A DNA stretch of 64,000 nt from Paracholeplasma brassicae (GTDB taxonomy: Bacteria; Bacillota_I; Bacilli_A; Acholeplasmatales; UBA5453): positions 1,290,366 to 1,354,365 of the forward strand of contig NC_022549.1 in NCBI RefSeq assembly GCF_000967915.1. The letters are read 5' to 3'. Below, in pieces: positions 52,950-62,234 of this stretch (positions are counted from its first letter, which is position 1; every line of letters starts with the position of its first letter). A program made the position numbers and the translations under genes. Under the pieces are notes generated by a model that saw only the letters and a list, made by a program, of their open reading frames with translations, was not told the origin of the DNA and searched no databases.

Positions 52950-53917
52950 TTCTTATTCTCCTTTAAAAGCAGATAAATCATGTATAATCCACCAATTAAA
53001 TTGATGAATACAGCCAAGCTTGTATTCAGTCGGAACGTTTGTAAAACAAACTGTCCGCCAACTAGAAAAATCACACCAGCAAGCGTACTCAATATTAAGA
53101 TTGGTTTATGGAAATCTGTTTTCAATCGTTCTCTTGCTAAATTCACAGTAATTAATCCTAAGAATGTCAATGAACCAACCAGTGCGGTAGATACAGAAAT
53201 CATGATTGCAATATAGACCAAACTACGATTGGTCACTTTCAAGTAATCAACACCTAACCCCTTAGCTTGATCCTCACCTAAATTCATAATATCAAAGTAT
53301 TTTAGATCGCGTAACATCAATACCATGACCACAAGTGTAATCGGTAATGCCAAATACCATAGGATATCGGTATTCATGTTATTTAGACTAGGCATCGTAT
53401 TTGAAACGACTGTTACGAAATCATCCGGGTCAATGATACGGCTTAAAAATGAGGTAAGTGATGACATTAATGTTCTAAACACTAGTCCCACTAGTAATAA
53501 CAGTGCCAGGTTATTCTTCCCCTTACGAAGAATCAATCCGTAAAGTAAAAACGAGAATAGTACCATAAACGTCGTTGTGATTATAAAATTATAATAAGGG
53601 TTAGAAATAAGCGTACTAAATCCACCAAAAACAAATACAATTACCGTTTGAGTCAAGACAAACGTCGAATCAAAACCAATCATAGATGGTGTTAAAATTC
53701 GATTTTGGGTCATCGTTTGAAACTTAAGACTCGAAATTGCCATAATTGCTGCGATCATGATCATCGCAACCACTCTAGTCGATCTTCTTGATAATCCCCT
53801 TGTTAACTGCCCTATGGTGATTTGTTCTAGACCAACTAACCAATAAAACAGATAAAGGACAACCACACTTAACGCAATCGCGCCAAAAATAAAATACGTC
53901 TTTGTTCGATTACGCAT
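52946..53917 (-). CDS. yclO: Ferric siderophore ABC permease (FecCD family, YclO-like)
   Basis: 323 residues with about nine hydrophobic segments. FecCD features: LTRGLSRRSTRVVAMIMIAA, ILTPSMIGFDS, GEDQAKGLGVDY (coupling-helix region) and GSLTFLGLITVNLARE. It forms the channel with the other permease; overlaps it by 8 bases and the ATPase gene by 4. Confidence 0.9.
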   Translation of the reverse strand: MRNRTKTYFIFGAIALSVVVLYLFYWLVGLEQITIGQLTRGLSRRSTRVVAMIMIAAIMAISSLKFQTMTQNRILTPSMIGFDSTFVLTQTVIVFVFGGFSTLISNPYYNFIITTTFMVLFSFLLYGLILRKGKNNLALLLLVGLVFRTLMSSLTSFLSRIIDPDDFVTVVSNTMPSLNNMNTDILWYLALPITLVVMVLMLRDLKYFDIMNLGEDQAKGLGVDYLKVTNRSLVYIAIMISVSTALVGSLTFLGLITVNLARERLKTDFHKPILILSTLAGVIFLVGGQFVLQTFRLNTSLAVFINLIGGLYMIYLLLKENKK

Positions 53918-54863
53918 GATTTACCCTCCGATAGATGAGGAATAAGAAAACCACACTACCAATGACACCCATGGTTAGTGAAATTGGAATCTCATATGGG
54001 TAGATGATTAAGCGCGAAAAGATATCAGCGAATAACACAAATACACTACCAAACAAGCTGACGTCAAAGATGGTTTTTTTCAGATTGTCTCCATAATAAA
54101 GACTAATCAAATTCGGTACTACTAAGCCAATAAATGGTATCGAACCGACAACCACGTAGGTTGAGGCCGTAATCAATGAAATTACAACTAACCCGACCAT
54201 CAGAGTTTTTTGATAATTAACACCTAAATTTTTTGCGAAATCCTCACCAACACCGATGATGTTAAACTGAACCATGTAGATAAACCCAATCATGAGTGGC
54301 ACAATCACGACATAGAGAAGTTCATAATTCCCTGATACAATCGACGAAAAGCTACCTACGCCAAAAGTTTGAATGAACTGTGTTAGGTTAAATTGATAAG
54401 CGATAAATGACACAATAGAGCCAATAATTCCCGCAAACATCATCCCAACAAGCGGTACATAAATCGCGTTTTTAAATTTGATTCGACTTAAAATCGACAT
54501 AAAAACAAACGCCCCAAGTACAGCAAATAAAAACGCAAATACCATTTTAAAGGTTAGTGATAACGACCCGAAAAACACGAAGGCAATCAAAATACCCAAT
54601 TGTGCAGAATCGGTAATTCCAACAACCGATGGTGAGACAAATTTATTTTTTGAGATGGTTTGCATAATCAACCCAGAAACGCTCATTGAGGTAGCCGTTA
54701 ATATGATCGCTACCGTACGCGGTAATCTTGAGTTAAAAACAATGAACCAAGCCCTTTGATCTAAACTTAATAAATCTTTAATATTGACATCAACAACACC
54801 CGTTGCTAAGGACAATATTGTTAATATGACAAATGCGATAACAAGCATTACTCGCTTTTTCAA
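53910..54863 (-). CDS. yclN: Ferric siderophore ABC permease (FecCD family, YclN-like)
   Basis: 317 residues, first gene of the operon. It starts at TTG 54863 with AAAGGTGG upstream; the next ATG is six codons inside. SRLPRTVAIILTATSMSVSGLIMQ, VSPSVVGITDSAQLGI, GEDFAKNLGVNY and GSIPFIGLVVPN are FecCD signatures. About nine hydrophobic segments. Confidence 0.9.
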   Translation of the reverse strand: MKKRVMLVIAFVILTILSLATGVVDVNIKDLLSLDQRAWFIVFNSRLPRTVAIILTATSMSVSGLIMQTISKNKFVSPSVVGITDSAQLGILIAFVFFGSLSLTFKMVFAFLFAVLGAFVFMSILSRIKFKNAIYVPLVGMMFAGIIGSIVSFIAYQFNLTQFIQTFGVGSFSSIVSGNYELLYVVIVPLMIGFIYMVQFNIIGVGEDFAKNLGVNYQKTLMVGLVVISLITASTYVVVGSIPFIGLVVPNLISLYYGDNLKKTIFDVSLFGSVFVLFADIFSRLIIYPYEIPISLTMGVIGSVVFLFLIYRRVNHA

Positions 54864-54906
54864 AAAAACGCCACCTTTATTGTTCTATTTCATTTCTACA
54901 ACGTAA

Positions 54907-54935
54907 ATTATATACAGTTACAAAGCCTATTTCAA
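54907..54935 (-). promoter_or_regulatory. Promoter of the siderophore-uptake operon
   Basis: On the minus strand TTGAAA (54935-54930), 17 bases and TATAAT (54912-54907), 44 bases upstream of the TTG start. I see no convincing Fur-type palindrome over it. Confidence 0.75.
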
Positions 54936-54987
54936 AAGAAACGATAACCTTTCTAAATAACGGCCTTATTCATACTAAAATACTAAA

Positions 54988-55013
54988 AAAGAACCCTTTT
55001 TACGGGTTCTTCT
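54988..55013 (-). terminator. Terminator of the GH16 gene
   Basis: On the minus strand AAGAACCC / GGGTTCTT with a seven-base loop followed by TTTTTAG. Confidence 0.8.
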
Positions 55014-55039
55014 TAATTTTCGATACGTCGAAGTTATTT

Positions 55040-55789
55040 TTATTTTTTATTAAAATTAATTATTTTTCCATACCCATCAATTGAGAACACTTTGATACTA
55101 GCGACCTCAAATAAAAATGGTAAATCCGTATCAATGATTTCCTTACCATACATCCCACCAACGGCTTGATTGATAATCAAGTAATATGGTTTGTTAAATG
55201 GGTATTCATTTGGTGTATCCGTCTCTTTCTTTTCTAGATGAAATATCTCTTCGTAATCCACTTGAAACGACAAATAGTTTGGATGCCACTCTAAAATAAA
55301 ATCGTGAAACGTATCGGATAAATCTGGAAGTTCAATTTTACCACCTAAATCCGTTTGTATTCGATGATTAAAGGATTGGGTGTGGATCGCACAAGTTGAT
55401 TGTCGTGGCTGATTACCCGCATACTCCATTAAATCAATCTCACCGCATTTTGGCCAACCAACTTCTTTTATGTCCTCACCTAAAAACCAAATCGCAGGCC
55501 ATGAGCCTCTGCCTTTTGGTAGTTTCGCTCGAATGACAAACCTGCCATACATAAAATGAACCTTATTTTTTGTATTAATACGTCCAGAAAGGTATTTGCA
55601 AGGTGAATCATTTAAGGTTGCTTGTAATTGTAATGCCCCATCTTTAACCATGACATTTTCTTTTTGATCGGTGTAACACTGTTTTTCGTCATTGTGCCAC
55701 CGATCGCCCACTTCAATTGTCCAAATCGATTCGTTTGGTTTGCCTTGATAGTCAAAGGATTCTTCAAATAACAATTGTTTTTCTTTCAT
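55040..55789 (-). CDS. GH16 family beta-glucanase (laminarinase-like)
   Basis: 249 residues, a single catalytic domain. The active site is intact: GEIDLMEYAG with the nucleophile Glu, Asp and acid/base Glu in ExDxxE spacing (about residue 118). RGSWPAIWFLGED, FHDFILEWHPNYLSFQVD and PYYLIINQAVGG surround it. Such enzymes cut beta-1,3 or mixed beta-glucans such as laminarin. No signal peptide, lipobox or helix is present, unusual for an enzyme with polymeric substrates: it may be cytosolic on oligosaccharides or leave by another route. AGAGGTG precedes the ATG. Confidence 0.88.
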   Translation of the reverse strand: MKEKQLLFEESFDYQGKPNESIWTIEVGDRWHNDEKQCYTDQKENVMVKDGALQLQATLNDSPCKYLSGRINTKNKVHFMYGRFVIRAKLPKGRGSWPAIWFLGEDIKEVGWPKCGEIDLMEYAGNQPRQSTCAIHTQSFNHRIQTDLGGKIELPDLSDTFHDFILEWHPNYLSFQVDYEEIFHLEKKETDTPNEYPFNKPYYLIINQAVGGMYGKEIIDTDLPFLFEVASIKVFSIDGYGKIINFNKK

Positions 55790-55919
55790 TTAAGACACCT
55801 CTATCTCTTGTACTATTTTATCACAAATCCGTTATGTAAGCTGATGATTTGTTCCATAATTACATCAGCTAGAGGAACTTTCCAACCTCTTACCCATACT
55901 ACTTTTTTTATATAAGCCG

Positions 55920-56720
55920 TTAGTTATCGTAAGGGCTCTTTCTTTGGTCATTGATAAATCGTTTGACATAAAAAAGGAAATTCGCCTGATTTGTCGGTTT
56001 TTGATTGGTAATTACGTAATAAATACGTGTTTTATCGTGACTAATAAAAACGTATAGTGTTGTCTTTAAATTTGATTCAAGCAAAGGTTTGTAGTAACAA
56101 TCATAGAAATCAATTCCACAAGTGGTTGAGTTCGAATCAAAGTCAGCGTCATTTTTATTCTCTAATTCGATTATTTGATCATAAGTAACCGCCATAGAGA
56201 TTGAAAATGCGTCCTGATAACCAAATATTGAGGAAATACGAACTAAGGTGTATTCGTAAGAAAGAACGTCTTCTTTTGCAGGAAGTAGGTGACGCCAATG
56301 TATACCATCATCTTCTACTAATGGGTCATATAAGCCATAGTGATTTATGTCTCTTGTATAGCTTGCTAACGATCTTGTCTCCTTAATTGAAACAACAAGT
56401 CCACCAATTCCTGTGAAGACAAGAATAATAAAAATCATCGATCCAGTAAATAAAACATTGATGTCCTTTTTTCTTAACACGACGTAGAGTGAGAAAGCAT
56501 ATAAAAACAAGAAAGCTAATACGACAAATGAAAAAGTCAATCGATAGTTTCCATACCCAACCGCATACAAATAATCACTTTTCAATTCCGGATTTAATCC
56601 AAAGTAAGTCAAACGTCCATAGCTATAACACAAAACTAACACGCCAACTAATGCAAATAACAGCGCTTGGATAAACCCTTTTTTCGTCGTTGTGATTTCT
56701 TTCAATCGATTTGGTTTCAT
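55920..56720 (-). CDS. Uncharacterised membrane protein
   Basis: About 266 residues from ATG 56720, with GAGGG upstream. Three helices (about 16-36, 60-85, 94-118) are followed by an external-looking domain of 150 residues with IHWRHLLPAKEDVLSYEYT and two Cys-containing segments (TTCGIDFYDCYYK). The Cys pair could form a disulfide. No family recognised. It lies between the GH16 gene and an antiporter with gaps of 130-180 bases either side, so probably its own transcript. Confidence 0.75.
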   Translation of the reverse strand: MKPNRLKEITTTKKGFIQALLFALVGVLVLCYSYGRLTYFGLNPELKSDYLYAVGYGNYRLTFSFVVLAFLFLYAFSLYVVLRKKDINVLFTGSMIFIILVFTGIGGLVVSIKETRSLASYTRDINHYGLYDPLVEDDGIHWRHLLPAKEDVLSYEYTLVRISSIFGYQDAFSISMAVTYDQIIELENKNDADFDSNSTTCGIDFYDCYYKPLLESNLKTTLYVFISHDKTRIYYVITNQKPTNQANFLFYVKRFINDQRKSPYDN

Positions 56721-56839
56721 TAAATTACCCTCACACACTCTAACTTATTTAACTAATTATATCACATTTAAACTAGATAGAAAATCACCACTTATAAAAT
56801 AATTATCAACCTCATCAGTTAGATATACCACTGGTTAAA

Positions 56840-56876
56840 AAGGAAAAAAAAACAGAGGATCAAAAAGACCCTCTGT
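56840..56876 (-). terminator. Terminator of the PII-like/antiporter operon
   Basis: On the minus strand ACAGAGG / CCTCTGT with a ten-base loop, followed by a run of nine T. Confidence 0.85.
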
Positions 56877-56899
56877 TCCTATCATTTTATTAGACTCTA

Positions 56900-58129
56900 T
56901 TAATGAGCCATTTTTGTTTTTGCCAGTTCGCTTGAAATCTCGCCAGCTGAGGTTAAAGCTTTCTTAGTAATTAATGGCCCAACCATTTCATAAACAAACG
57001 TTGCAGCTAAGACAACCGCACGAATTTCTTTTGCATGTTCAGGAATGACACCTGCAGCAACGATCGTCAAACCAATTGCTACCCCGGCTTGAGGAATTAA
57101 GCCAAACCCTAGGTAACGCTTGACGTTTGGACTACCTTTGGCAATGGTTGCCCCAAGATAAGCACCTGAAAGTTTACCGATCACACGACCTAGAATGTAG
57201 ATAACACCAATACCGCCTACGGTTAATAAGACATTTAATTGTAGTTCTGCGCCACTTAAGACGAAAAACATAATGAAGATTGGTGGGGTGACGCGATCAA
57301 TTAAATACATCACTGTATCAATGATTGATTCTTTGGTTAAGTTTGTAAATATCGCACCAAGCATCATGCAAGATAGTAAGCTCGAGACTTCAAAACCAGG
57401 TGCGAAATGATGAACAATTTCGGTCATCGCGATTGTAATAAATATCAACGCAAGTATCAGTGAGATGCGGTTTCCACGGCCTGTAAACCATCTTAGACCA
57501 TAAGATAATACAAGACCGAGGAGTGCACCAATCCCAAGACTTGCTAATATTTCGATAAATGGTTTAATAATCATCCATGCAAGGTTTGATTCTCCCGTGT
57601 TTCCAATCGATTTTGCAATGGCAACAAACAACCCAAAGAACACAATTGCGGTTGCGTCATCGATTGCAACAACACTTAATAAATTCTCTGTCACTTCACC
57701 TTTGGCTTTGTACTGCTTGATTACCATAATGGTTGCCGCTGGTGCGGTAGCCGCCGCGATTGCTGAAAGTACTAAGGAGAACTTAAATTCAAACCCAAAC
57801 AGGATTAAAAGGAAAAACACCATTAAAATTGCAAATAATGATTCAAAAATTGCAATGACCACCGGTAATTTCCCGACGCGTTTAAAGTAAGATAGCTGAA
57901 ATTCAGTCCCAATTGAAAACGCAATAAACCCCAAAGCGATTTCTGCAATCACATGCATTTCTTCAAGGATGTCCTCAGGCACTAAATCAAAACCTGATAA
58001 TGAGATCAATGGTCCAATTAATAGACCACCAAGTAAATAGCCTGTGACGTTGGGTAAATTAAACTTTTTTGCCAGCTTACCAAATAGTAAGCCAGTTATA
58101 ATAACTAAAGACATGTACGCTAAAATCAT
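56900..58129 (-). CDS. CPA2-family cation/proton antiporter
   Basis: 409 residues, about 12-13 hydrophobic segments. Core motif VVAIDDATAIVFFGLFV with the Asp-Asp pair (about 153), an unwound region AAATAPAATIMVIK before it, and VTGYLLGGLLIGPL near the start, typical of the Kef/NapA side of CPA. No RCK domain is attached. It overlaps the upstream PII-like gene by four bases, which suggests that the small protein controls it. Likely Na+ or K+/H+ exchange. Confidence 0.88.
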   Translation of the reverse strand: MILAYMSLVIITGLLFGKLAKKFNLPNVTGYLLGGLLIGPLISLSGFDLVPEDILEEMHVIAEIALGFIAFSIGTEFQLSYFKRVGKLPVVIAIFESLFAILMVFFLLILFGFEFKFSLVLSAIAAATAPAATIMVIKQYKAKGEVTENLLSVVAIDDATAIVFFGLFVAIAKSIGNTGESNLAWMIIKPFIEILASLGIGALLGLVLSYGLRWFTGRGNRISLILALIFITIAMTEIVHHFAPGFEVSSLLSCMMLGAIFTNLTKESIIDTVMYLIDRVTPPIFIMFFVLSGAELQLNVLLTVGGIGVIYILGRVIGKLSGAYLGATIAKGSPNVKRYLGFGLIPQAGVAIGLTIVAAGVIPEHAKEIRAVVLAATFVYEMVGPLITKKALTSAGEISSELAKTKMAH

Positions 58130-58473
58130 TTGTGTTTAAACCCTCTAACGTAGTCAACAGGTATTGTAAACAATATCCCGGTGTTTGGTTCATCTAAGTT
58201 ACCAACCACTTCTTCAATAATCTCTTCAACTCTTTCAACATTTTTTTCTGATGTTACCATCATCAACGTCTTATTGTCTTTCTTTGTATCTTTTAAAATT
58301 TGTCTTAATGAACCAAAAATATTGCTTAACGATTCATCGTTTGAACTAATAAGGCTTGTCGCCATTCCAGAGGAACTAAATACCGTTGCACCCGTTAAGT
58401 GCTCTTCAGCTAAACGCTTGAGTAAGCGATCTAGTTTTTCTGGTTTGTTTAAAATAAAAACAAGTAATTTCAT
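58126..58473 (-). CDS. PII-like small regulatory protein paired with the antiporter
   Basis: 115 residues. Two beta-alpha-beta halves: MKLLVFILNKPEKLDRLLKR, then GATVFSSSGMA; and KTLMMVTSEKNVERVEEII, then GILFTIPVDYVRGF. The last stretch resembles the C-terminal PII strand (GKIFVxPVExxxRI). So a trimeric PII-like fold is probable. The PII uridylylation Tyr and GlnB T-loop are absent; the T-loop region is FSSSGMATSLISSNDESL. Family members placed beside transporters bind adenyl nucleotides and gate the partner. Function here is inferred from fold and the ATGA coupling. Confidence 0.7.
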   Translation of the reverse strand: MKLLVFILNKPEKLDRLLKRLAEEHLTGATVFSSSGMATSLISSNDESLSNIFGSLRQILKDTKKDNKTLMMVTSEKNVERVEEIIEEVVGNLDEPNTGILFTIPVDYVRGFKHK

Positions 58474-58536
58474 AAACTCAACTCCTAACGATTTTTAATT
58501 ATACGCTCATCTTGAAAAATTTCAATACTAAATTAG

Positions 58537-58563
58537 AAAAAACCGCTTTCTAACTAACGGTTT
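58537..58563 (-). terminator. Terminator of cysK-cysE
   Basis: On the minus strand AAACCG / CGGTTT with a 12-base loop followed by TTTTC; overlaps the cysE stop. Confidence 0.55.
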
Positions 58564-59170
58564 GTTTTAAATGATTCAATTCTTCCTCGAGTATTTTTAC
58601 CCGTTTCATCAGTTCTTCTAAGGTTGGTTCTTGACTGATGACTTTTTTCCCATCTTTTTTGATTAGTCTTGCAGGATTGCCATAGACCACACTATTTTCA
58701 TCTACGTCGTGTTTGACTACGGAATGTGCACCAATAATCGAGTTCTTTCCAATTGTAATGTTTCCGATGACACTGGAATTCGCATAAATCGTTACCCCAT
58801 CTTCGATGTTCGGGTGTCTCTTACCATACGTTGTTACACCATTTGATCCTAGTGTAACCCCGTGGAATAACACCACGTTATTCCCAATAACCGCGGTTTG
58901 ACCGATCACAACCGATGCCCCGTGATCGATAAATACACCTCGACCAATTTTTGCCTCAGGATGAATGTCGACGTTTGTAAAAAAACGGCCTAGATTAGAA
59001 ATAAACCTTGCCAATCCTCTTAAACGAAGCAGACTGACTGCGTGGGCAAATCGGTAAAACATCAGCGCATGAATGCCTGGATAAGTTAGTAAAATACAAA
59101 ACTTTGATGGCGCTGATGGGTCGTTTTTCTTTGCCATTCTAATATCCGCTCTTAAATGACTAAACCACAT
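58550..59170 (-). CDS. cysE: Serine O-acetyltransferase
   Basis: 206 residues from ATG 59170; the open frame extends 20 codons upstream into cysK without support. Helical N-terminus, then hexapeptide repeats from about residue 75: DIHPEAKIGRGVFIDHGASV, VIGQTAVIGNNVVLFHGVTL and KRHPNIEDGVTIYANSSVIG. The catalytic His in IDHG and the CysE loop GKRHP are present. It makes O-acetylserine from serine and acetyl-CoA. The tail (ILEEELNHLKQTVS) is a short coiled coil. Overlaps cysK by 11 bases. Confidence 0.93.
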   Translation of the reverse strand: MWFSHLRADIRMAKKNDPSAPSKFCILLTYPGIHALMFYRFAHAVSLLRLRGLARFISNLGRFFTNVDIHPEAKIGRGVFIDHGASVVIGQTAVIGNNVVLFHGVTLGSNGVTTYGKRHPNIEDGVTIYANSSVIGNITIGKNSIIGAHSVVKHDVDENSVVYGNPARLIKKDGKKVISQEPTLEELMKRVKILEEELNHLKQTVS

Positions 59171-60095
59171 GATTAAATACCCCGGTCGATAAATAGCGTT
59201 CCCCTGTATCAGGTAGAATAACGATCGCACGTTTGCCGTGGTTCTCTTTTTTCTTTAACGCCATTACCGTTGCGTGCAGAGCAGCACCGGATGAAATTCC
59301 AACAAAGACCCCTTCGAGTTTTGCTACTAATCTAGTCATAATCATGGCGTCTTCATCACTCACCGTCATGATCTCATCAATGACGTCTCTTCTAAAAATC
59401 GGTGGTACAAATCCGGCACCGATGCCCTGAATCTTATGTGATCCACTTTGATTTCCAGACAAAACAGCTGAGTTTGAAGGCTCTACCGCAATCACTTTTA
59501 CGTTTGGCAACTGTTCTTTTAATACCGTTCCAACCCCACTGATCGTGCCACCCGTACCGACACCTGCTAAAAATAAATCAAATTGCCCATCGGTATCTCT
59601 AATCACTTCAAGTGCGGTTGTTTTCTCATGCATTCTAACGTTCGCTTCATTATCAAACTGCTGAGCCATGACGTAACGTTTGTCTTGTTCCAGTTGATTA
59701 TTACAATAAGCTATCGCGCCTTTCATTCCGTCCTTCATATCCGTTAAAACGACCGTTGCACCAAACGCTTCGATAATTTGAATGCGCTCTTTTGTTACTG
59801 AACTTGGCATCACAATGGTTAATCGATAGCCACGTTGTGCACAGACAAAAGCTAGTCCCACGCCTGTGTTACCTGAGGTGGGTTCAATAATGATGGTATC
59901 TTCTTTAATTAAATCTTTTTCCTCTAAGTTTTCAATTAATGCCAAACCAAGTCGATCTTTCACACTTGATAATGGATTGAACCTTTCAACTTTGGCGATA
60001 ATTTCGCCTTCGATGTTAAAATAATTGGCTAACTTGCAAAGCCTAACAAGTGGTGTATTTCCGATTAATTTCGTATAGTCCTCGTGTATTTTCAT
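59160..60095 (-). CDS. cysK: Cysteine synthase A (O-acetylserine sulfhydrylase)
   Basis: 311 residues, fold-type II PLP enzyme. PLP Lys in NPLSSVKDRLG (about residue 44), substrate loop PTSGNTGVGLAFV, phosphate loop GVGTGGTISGVG, and PHKIQGIGAGF-like SHKIQGIGAGFVPPIF. It makes cysteine from O-acetylserine and sulfide. The operon cysK-cysE gives a complete two-step serine-to-cysteine route. No T-box or SAM riboswitch is visible in the 110 bases upstream. Confidence 0.95.
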   Translation of the reverse strand: MKIHEDYTKLIGNTPLVRLCKLANYFNIEGEIIAKVERFNPLSSVKDRLGLALIENLEEKDLIKEDTIIIEPTSGNTGVGLAFVCAQRGYRLTIVMPSSVTKERIQIIEAFGATVVLTDMKDGMKGAIAYCNNQLEQDKRYVMAQQFDNEANVRMHEKTTALEVIRDTDGQFDLFLAGVGTGGTISGVGTVLKEQLPNVKVIAVEPSNSAVLSGNQSGSHKIQGIGAGFVPPIFRRDVIDEIMTVSDEDAMIMTRLVAKLEGVFVGISSGAALHATVMALKKKENHGKRAIVILPDTGERYLSTGVFNHVV

Positions 60096-60213
60096 CAGAT
60101 GACCTCATTTCACACCTATTTTATACAAATTCAAAATAAAACGCAAATAGATTCATCTTTTTTCCTTAGGATATCTCTTTTTGATGTTGTATAATAGATA
60201 AGAGGTGCTATTT

Positions 60214-60822
60214 ATGACGATTAAACGATTTACACTTGGAGCTGTTCAATCAAACTGCTATATTCTACACATCAATAACAAAGCCTTAGTCATTGATCCT
60301 GGCTACGAATCTGATCTTGTGCTTAATTACTTAACTAATCATTCACTTGACGTCGAAATCATTTATATCACACACGGTCACTTTGATCACATCGGTGGCG
60401 TTAATCAATTAAAAACCATTTATCCAAATGCGAGCGTCTATGCCCCTTTATTAGACGCCGAATTGATGGATAAAGACTACGGCATTCAAACGATTGAGAA
60501 GGTCATGGTCGATTTTTATATCAAGGAAGCGGATTTTCAAGTTCTTCCTTTTTCACAAAAACCATTTAGAGTTCTTTATGTACCTGGTCACTCAAAAGGG
60601 TCTACTGCACTTTATGCACAAGGTATTTTATTTAGCGGTGACACGTTATTTCGAGGCAGCATTGGTAGAACCGATTTATATTTAGGCAATTTTGATGAAT
60701 TAATCCATTCCATCAAAACTTCCTTTTATACCCTACCTGAGGACACCATTGTCTATCCTGGTCATGGGTTTCAAACAACCATCAATCAAGAAAAAAAATA
60801 TAACCCTTTTGTTAGAGGGTAG
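60214..60822 (+). CDS. Metallo-beta-lactamase-fold hydrolase (glyoxalase II-like)
   Basis: 202 residues from ATG 60214, with AGAGGTG six bases upstream. Zinc motif ITHGHFDHIGG (about 52-62), then His in VPGHSKGSTALY, Asp in LFSGDTLFRGSIGRTDL and His in VYPGHG: a full two-metal site. NSYL-like QSNCYILH at the start is typical of the YcbL/GloB-like group. Substrate probably a thioester such as a glutathione or bacillithiol analogue, but unknown. Followed 18 bases later by a polymerase-like gene; a TATAAT box is at 60190-60195. Confidence 0.88.
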   Translation: MTIKRFTLGAVQSNCYILHINNKALVIDPGYESDLVLNYLTNHSLDVEIIYITHGHFDHIGGVNQLKTIYPNASVYAPLLDAELMDKDYGIQTIEKVMVDFYIKEADFQVLPFSQKPFRVLYVPGHSKGSTALYAQGILFSGDTLFRGSIGRTDLYLGNFDELIHSIKTSFYTLPEDTIVYPGHGFQTTINQEKKYNPFVRG

Positions 60823-60840
60823 TTACTAGAGGAAGTACCT

Positions 60841-62214
60841 ATGAAAAAAATAGAGCGTTTTTTAAATTCAAATTATTATCTCATTCTCATTACACTTATC
60901 GGGTTTTTAACTTGGGTAATGAAGGATGATTATCAACAATATAACGAGTATGGTATGCTTTTACTCTTAATTCCAATGTCACTGATATTCATGTTGTTTG
61001 AAAACACCATGTATACGATGCCATTGTTTGCAACCCTACTCTACATCTACAACGTTCAAGGCATGAATCTTGAGACAATCAGTGGTTTTCACTTCGTCTA
61101 TGTGTTGTTCTTCTTTTTAGTGATTGGTCCTATTGTCCACTTGATTCGGTTTAAACCAACGTTCAAAAAAGGCGCATTATTCCTTGCCTTCTTCTTATCT
61201 GCACTAGCGCAAATATTATCAATTTTCTATGTGAAGGTCACACCAACCTACCTACAAATCTCACTTTTCGGTTTCTTTTATTTGTTGCTTTATGTGTTTT
61301 TTGTGAGCACATCAAAACCATCTTTAGCGTATGTCATGAAAATCATGTTTTTCATGAGTTTACTCTTAAGTGGGGAGATTTTATTTAATATCTATCAAGG
61401 ATTTCAATCCTACGGCATTGAAATTGGAATTAAAGAACGCATTAAATTAGGCATGAAAACGTCCTGGGGTCGTGGCGATTACGGTTGGGGCAATATCAAT
61501 GACGTTGTTATCCACCTCGTTTTAATGATGCCTTCACAAGTGTATTATCTCCTCAAATACCCAAAACGCTTGGTTCTGTGGTTTTTCCCGCTACTAAGTA
61601 GTTTTACCATCTTCTTATCTGCTTCAAGAGGCGGCTATATTTCACTAGGTCTTTCCATCTTATGCTTCGCAGTCATACTCATTCGCTACGGTAAGAGACA
61701 CACCTATTACAACGGATTGATCGCTCTTGTTGTCACAAGCCTAATTCTAATTAAATTTCCTGTGCTTGTTGAGACCGCTGTTGAGGTCTTTATGCAAGGT
61801 GGTCTTGATGATTTAGATCAGTTCTCCTCTTCAAGAATCACATTATACAAGCACGCTGTTGAATTATTCAAACAGTACCCGATTTTTGGTGCTGGTTGGG
61901 AATCAATGACCGACATTGGTAATCCAAATCGAATTCAAGTCTTTCATTCAACGTTGTTTCACACCATGGCGGTCATGGGAAGCTTTGGTTTAATCGCACT
62001 AGTTGTCTATTTCTATCAAACTTACCGATTAATGATTGAAAAAAGAAAATTTGAAGTCCTCTTTATTATAATTGGTGTAACTGTGACACAAATTCATGGC
62101 TTAATTGATAATACACAGTTCATGCTTGTTTACACATTCATCACGATCATATTAATGGTCTCAATCGAAAATAACACCCAAATAGAAACAAAAACCGTGC
62201 CTATCCTGAATTAA
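60841..62214 (+). CDS. O-antigen ligase/polymerase (Wzy/WaaL) family membrane protein
   Basis: 457 residues with about 11-12 hydrophobic segments. A long soluble loop between late helices (about 310-375) holds SSSRITLYKHAVELFKQYP, GAGWESMTD and HSTLFHTMAVMGSFGL, the conserved Wzy_C region. SASRGGYISLGLSIL precedes it. Members polymerise or transfer lipid-linked glycans on the outer face. No other glycan genes are adjacent, so the substrate is unknown. With the LtaS-like protein it indicates outer-surface polymers. Confidence 0.85.
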   Translation: MKKIERFLNSNYYLILITLIGFLTWVMKDDYQQYNEYGMLLLLIPMSLIFMLFENTMYTMPLFATLLYIYNVQGMNLETISGFHFVYVLFFFLVIGPIVHLIRFKPTFKKGALFLAFFLSALAQILSIFYVKVTPTYLQISLFGFFYLLLYVFFVSTSKPSLAYVMKIMFFMSLLLSGEILFNIYQGFQSYGIEIGIKERIKLGMKTSWGRGDYGWGNINDVVIHLVLMMPSQVYYLLKYPKRLVLWFFPLLSSFTIFLSASRGGYISLGLSILCFAVILIRYGKRHTYYNGLIALVVTSLILIKFPVLVETAVEVFMQGGLDDLDQFSSSRITLYKHAVELFKQYPIFGAGWESMTDIGNPNRIQVFHSTLFHTMAVMGSFGLIALVVYFYQTYRLMIEKRKFEVLFIIIGVTVTQIHGLIDNTQFMLVYTFITIILMVSIENNTQIETKTVPILN

Positions 62215-62232
62215 TCAGAAGGCACGGTTTTT
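62190..62232. terminator. Bidirectional terminator between ligase-like and methyltransferase genes
   Basis: Stem AAAAACCGTGCC / GGCACGGTTTTT with an 18-base loop containing the plus-strand stop codon; T runs on both sides. Confidence 0.85.
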
Positions 62233-62234
62233 CT

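Noticed and set aside
59171-59230. N-terminal extension of cysE
   Set aside because: It lies inside the cysK coding end and lacks a ribosome-binding site; ATG 59170 fits known CysE starts.
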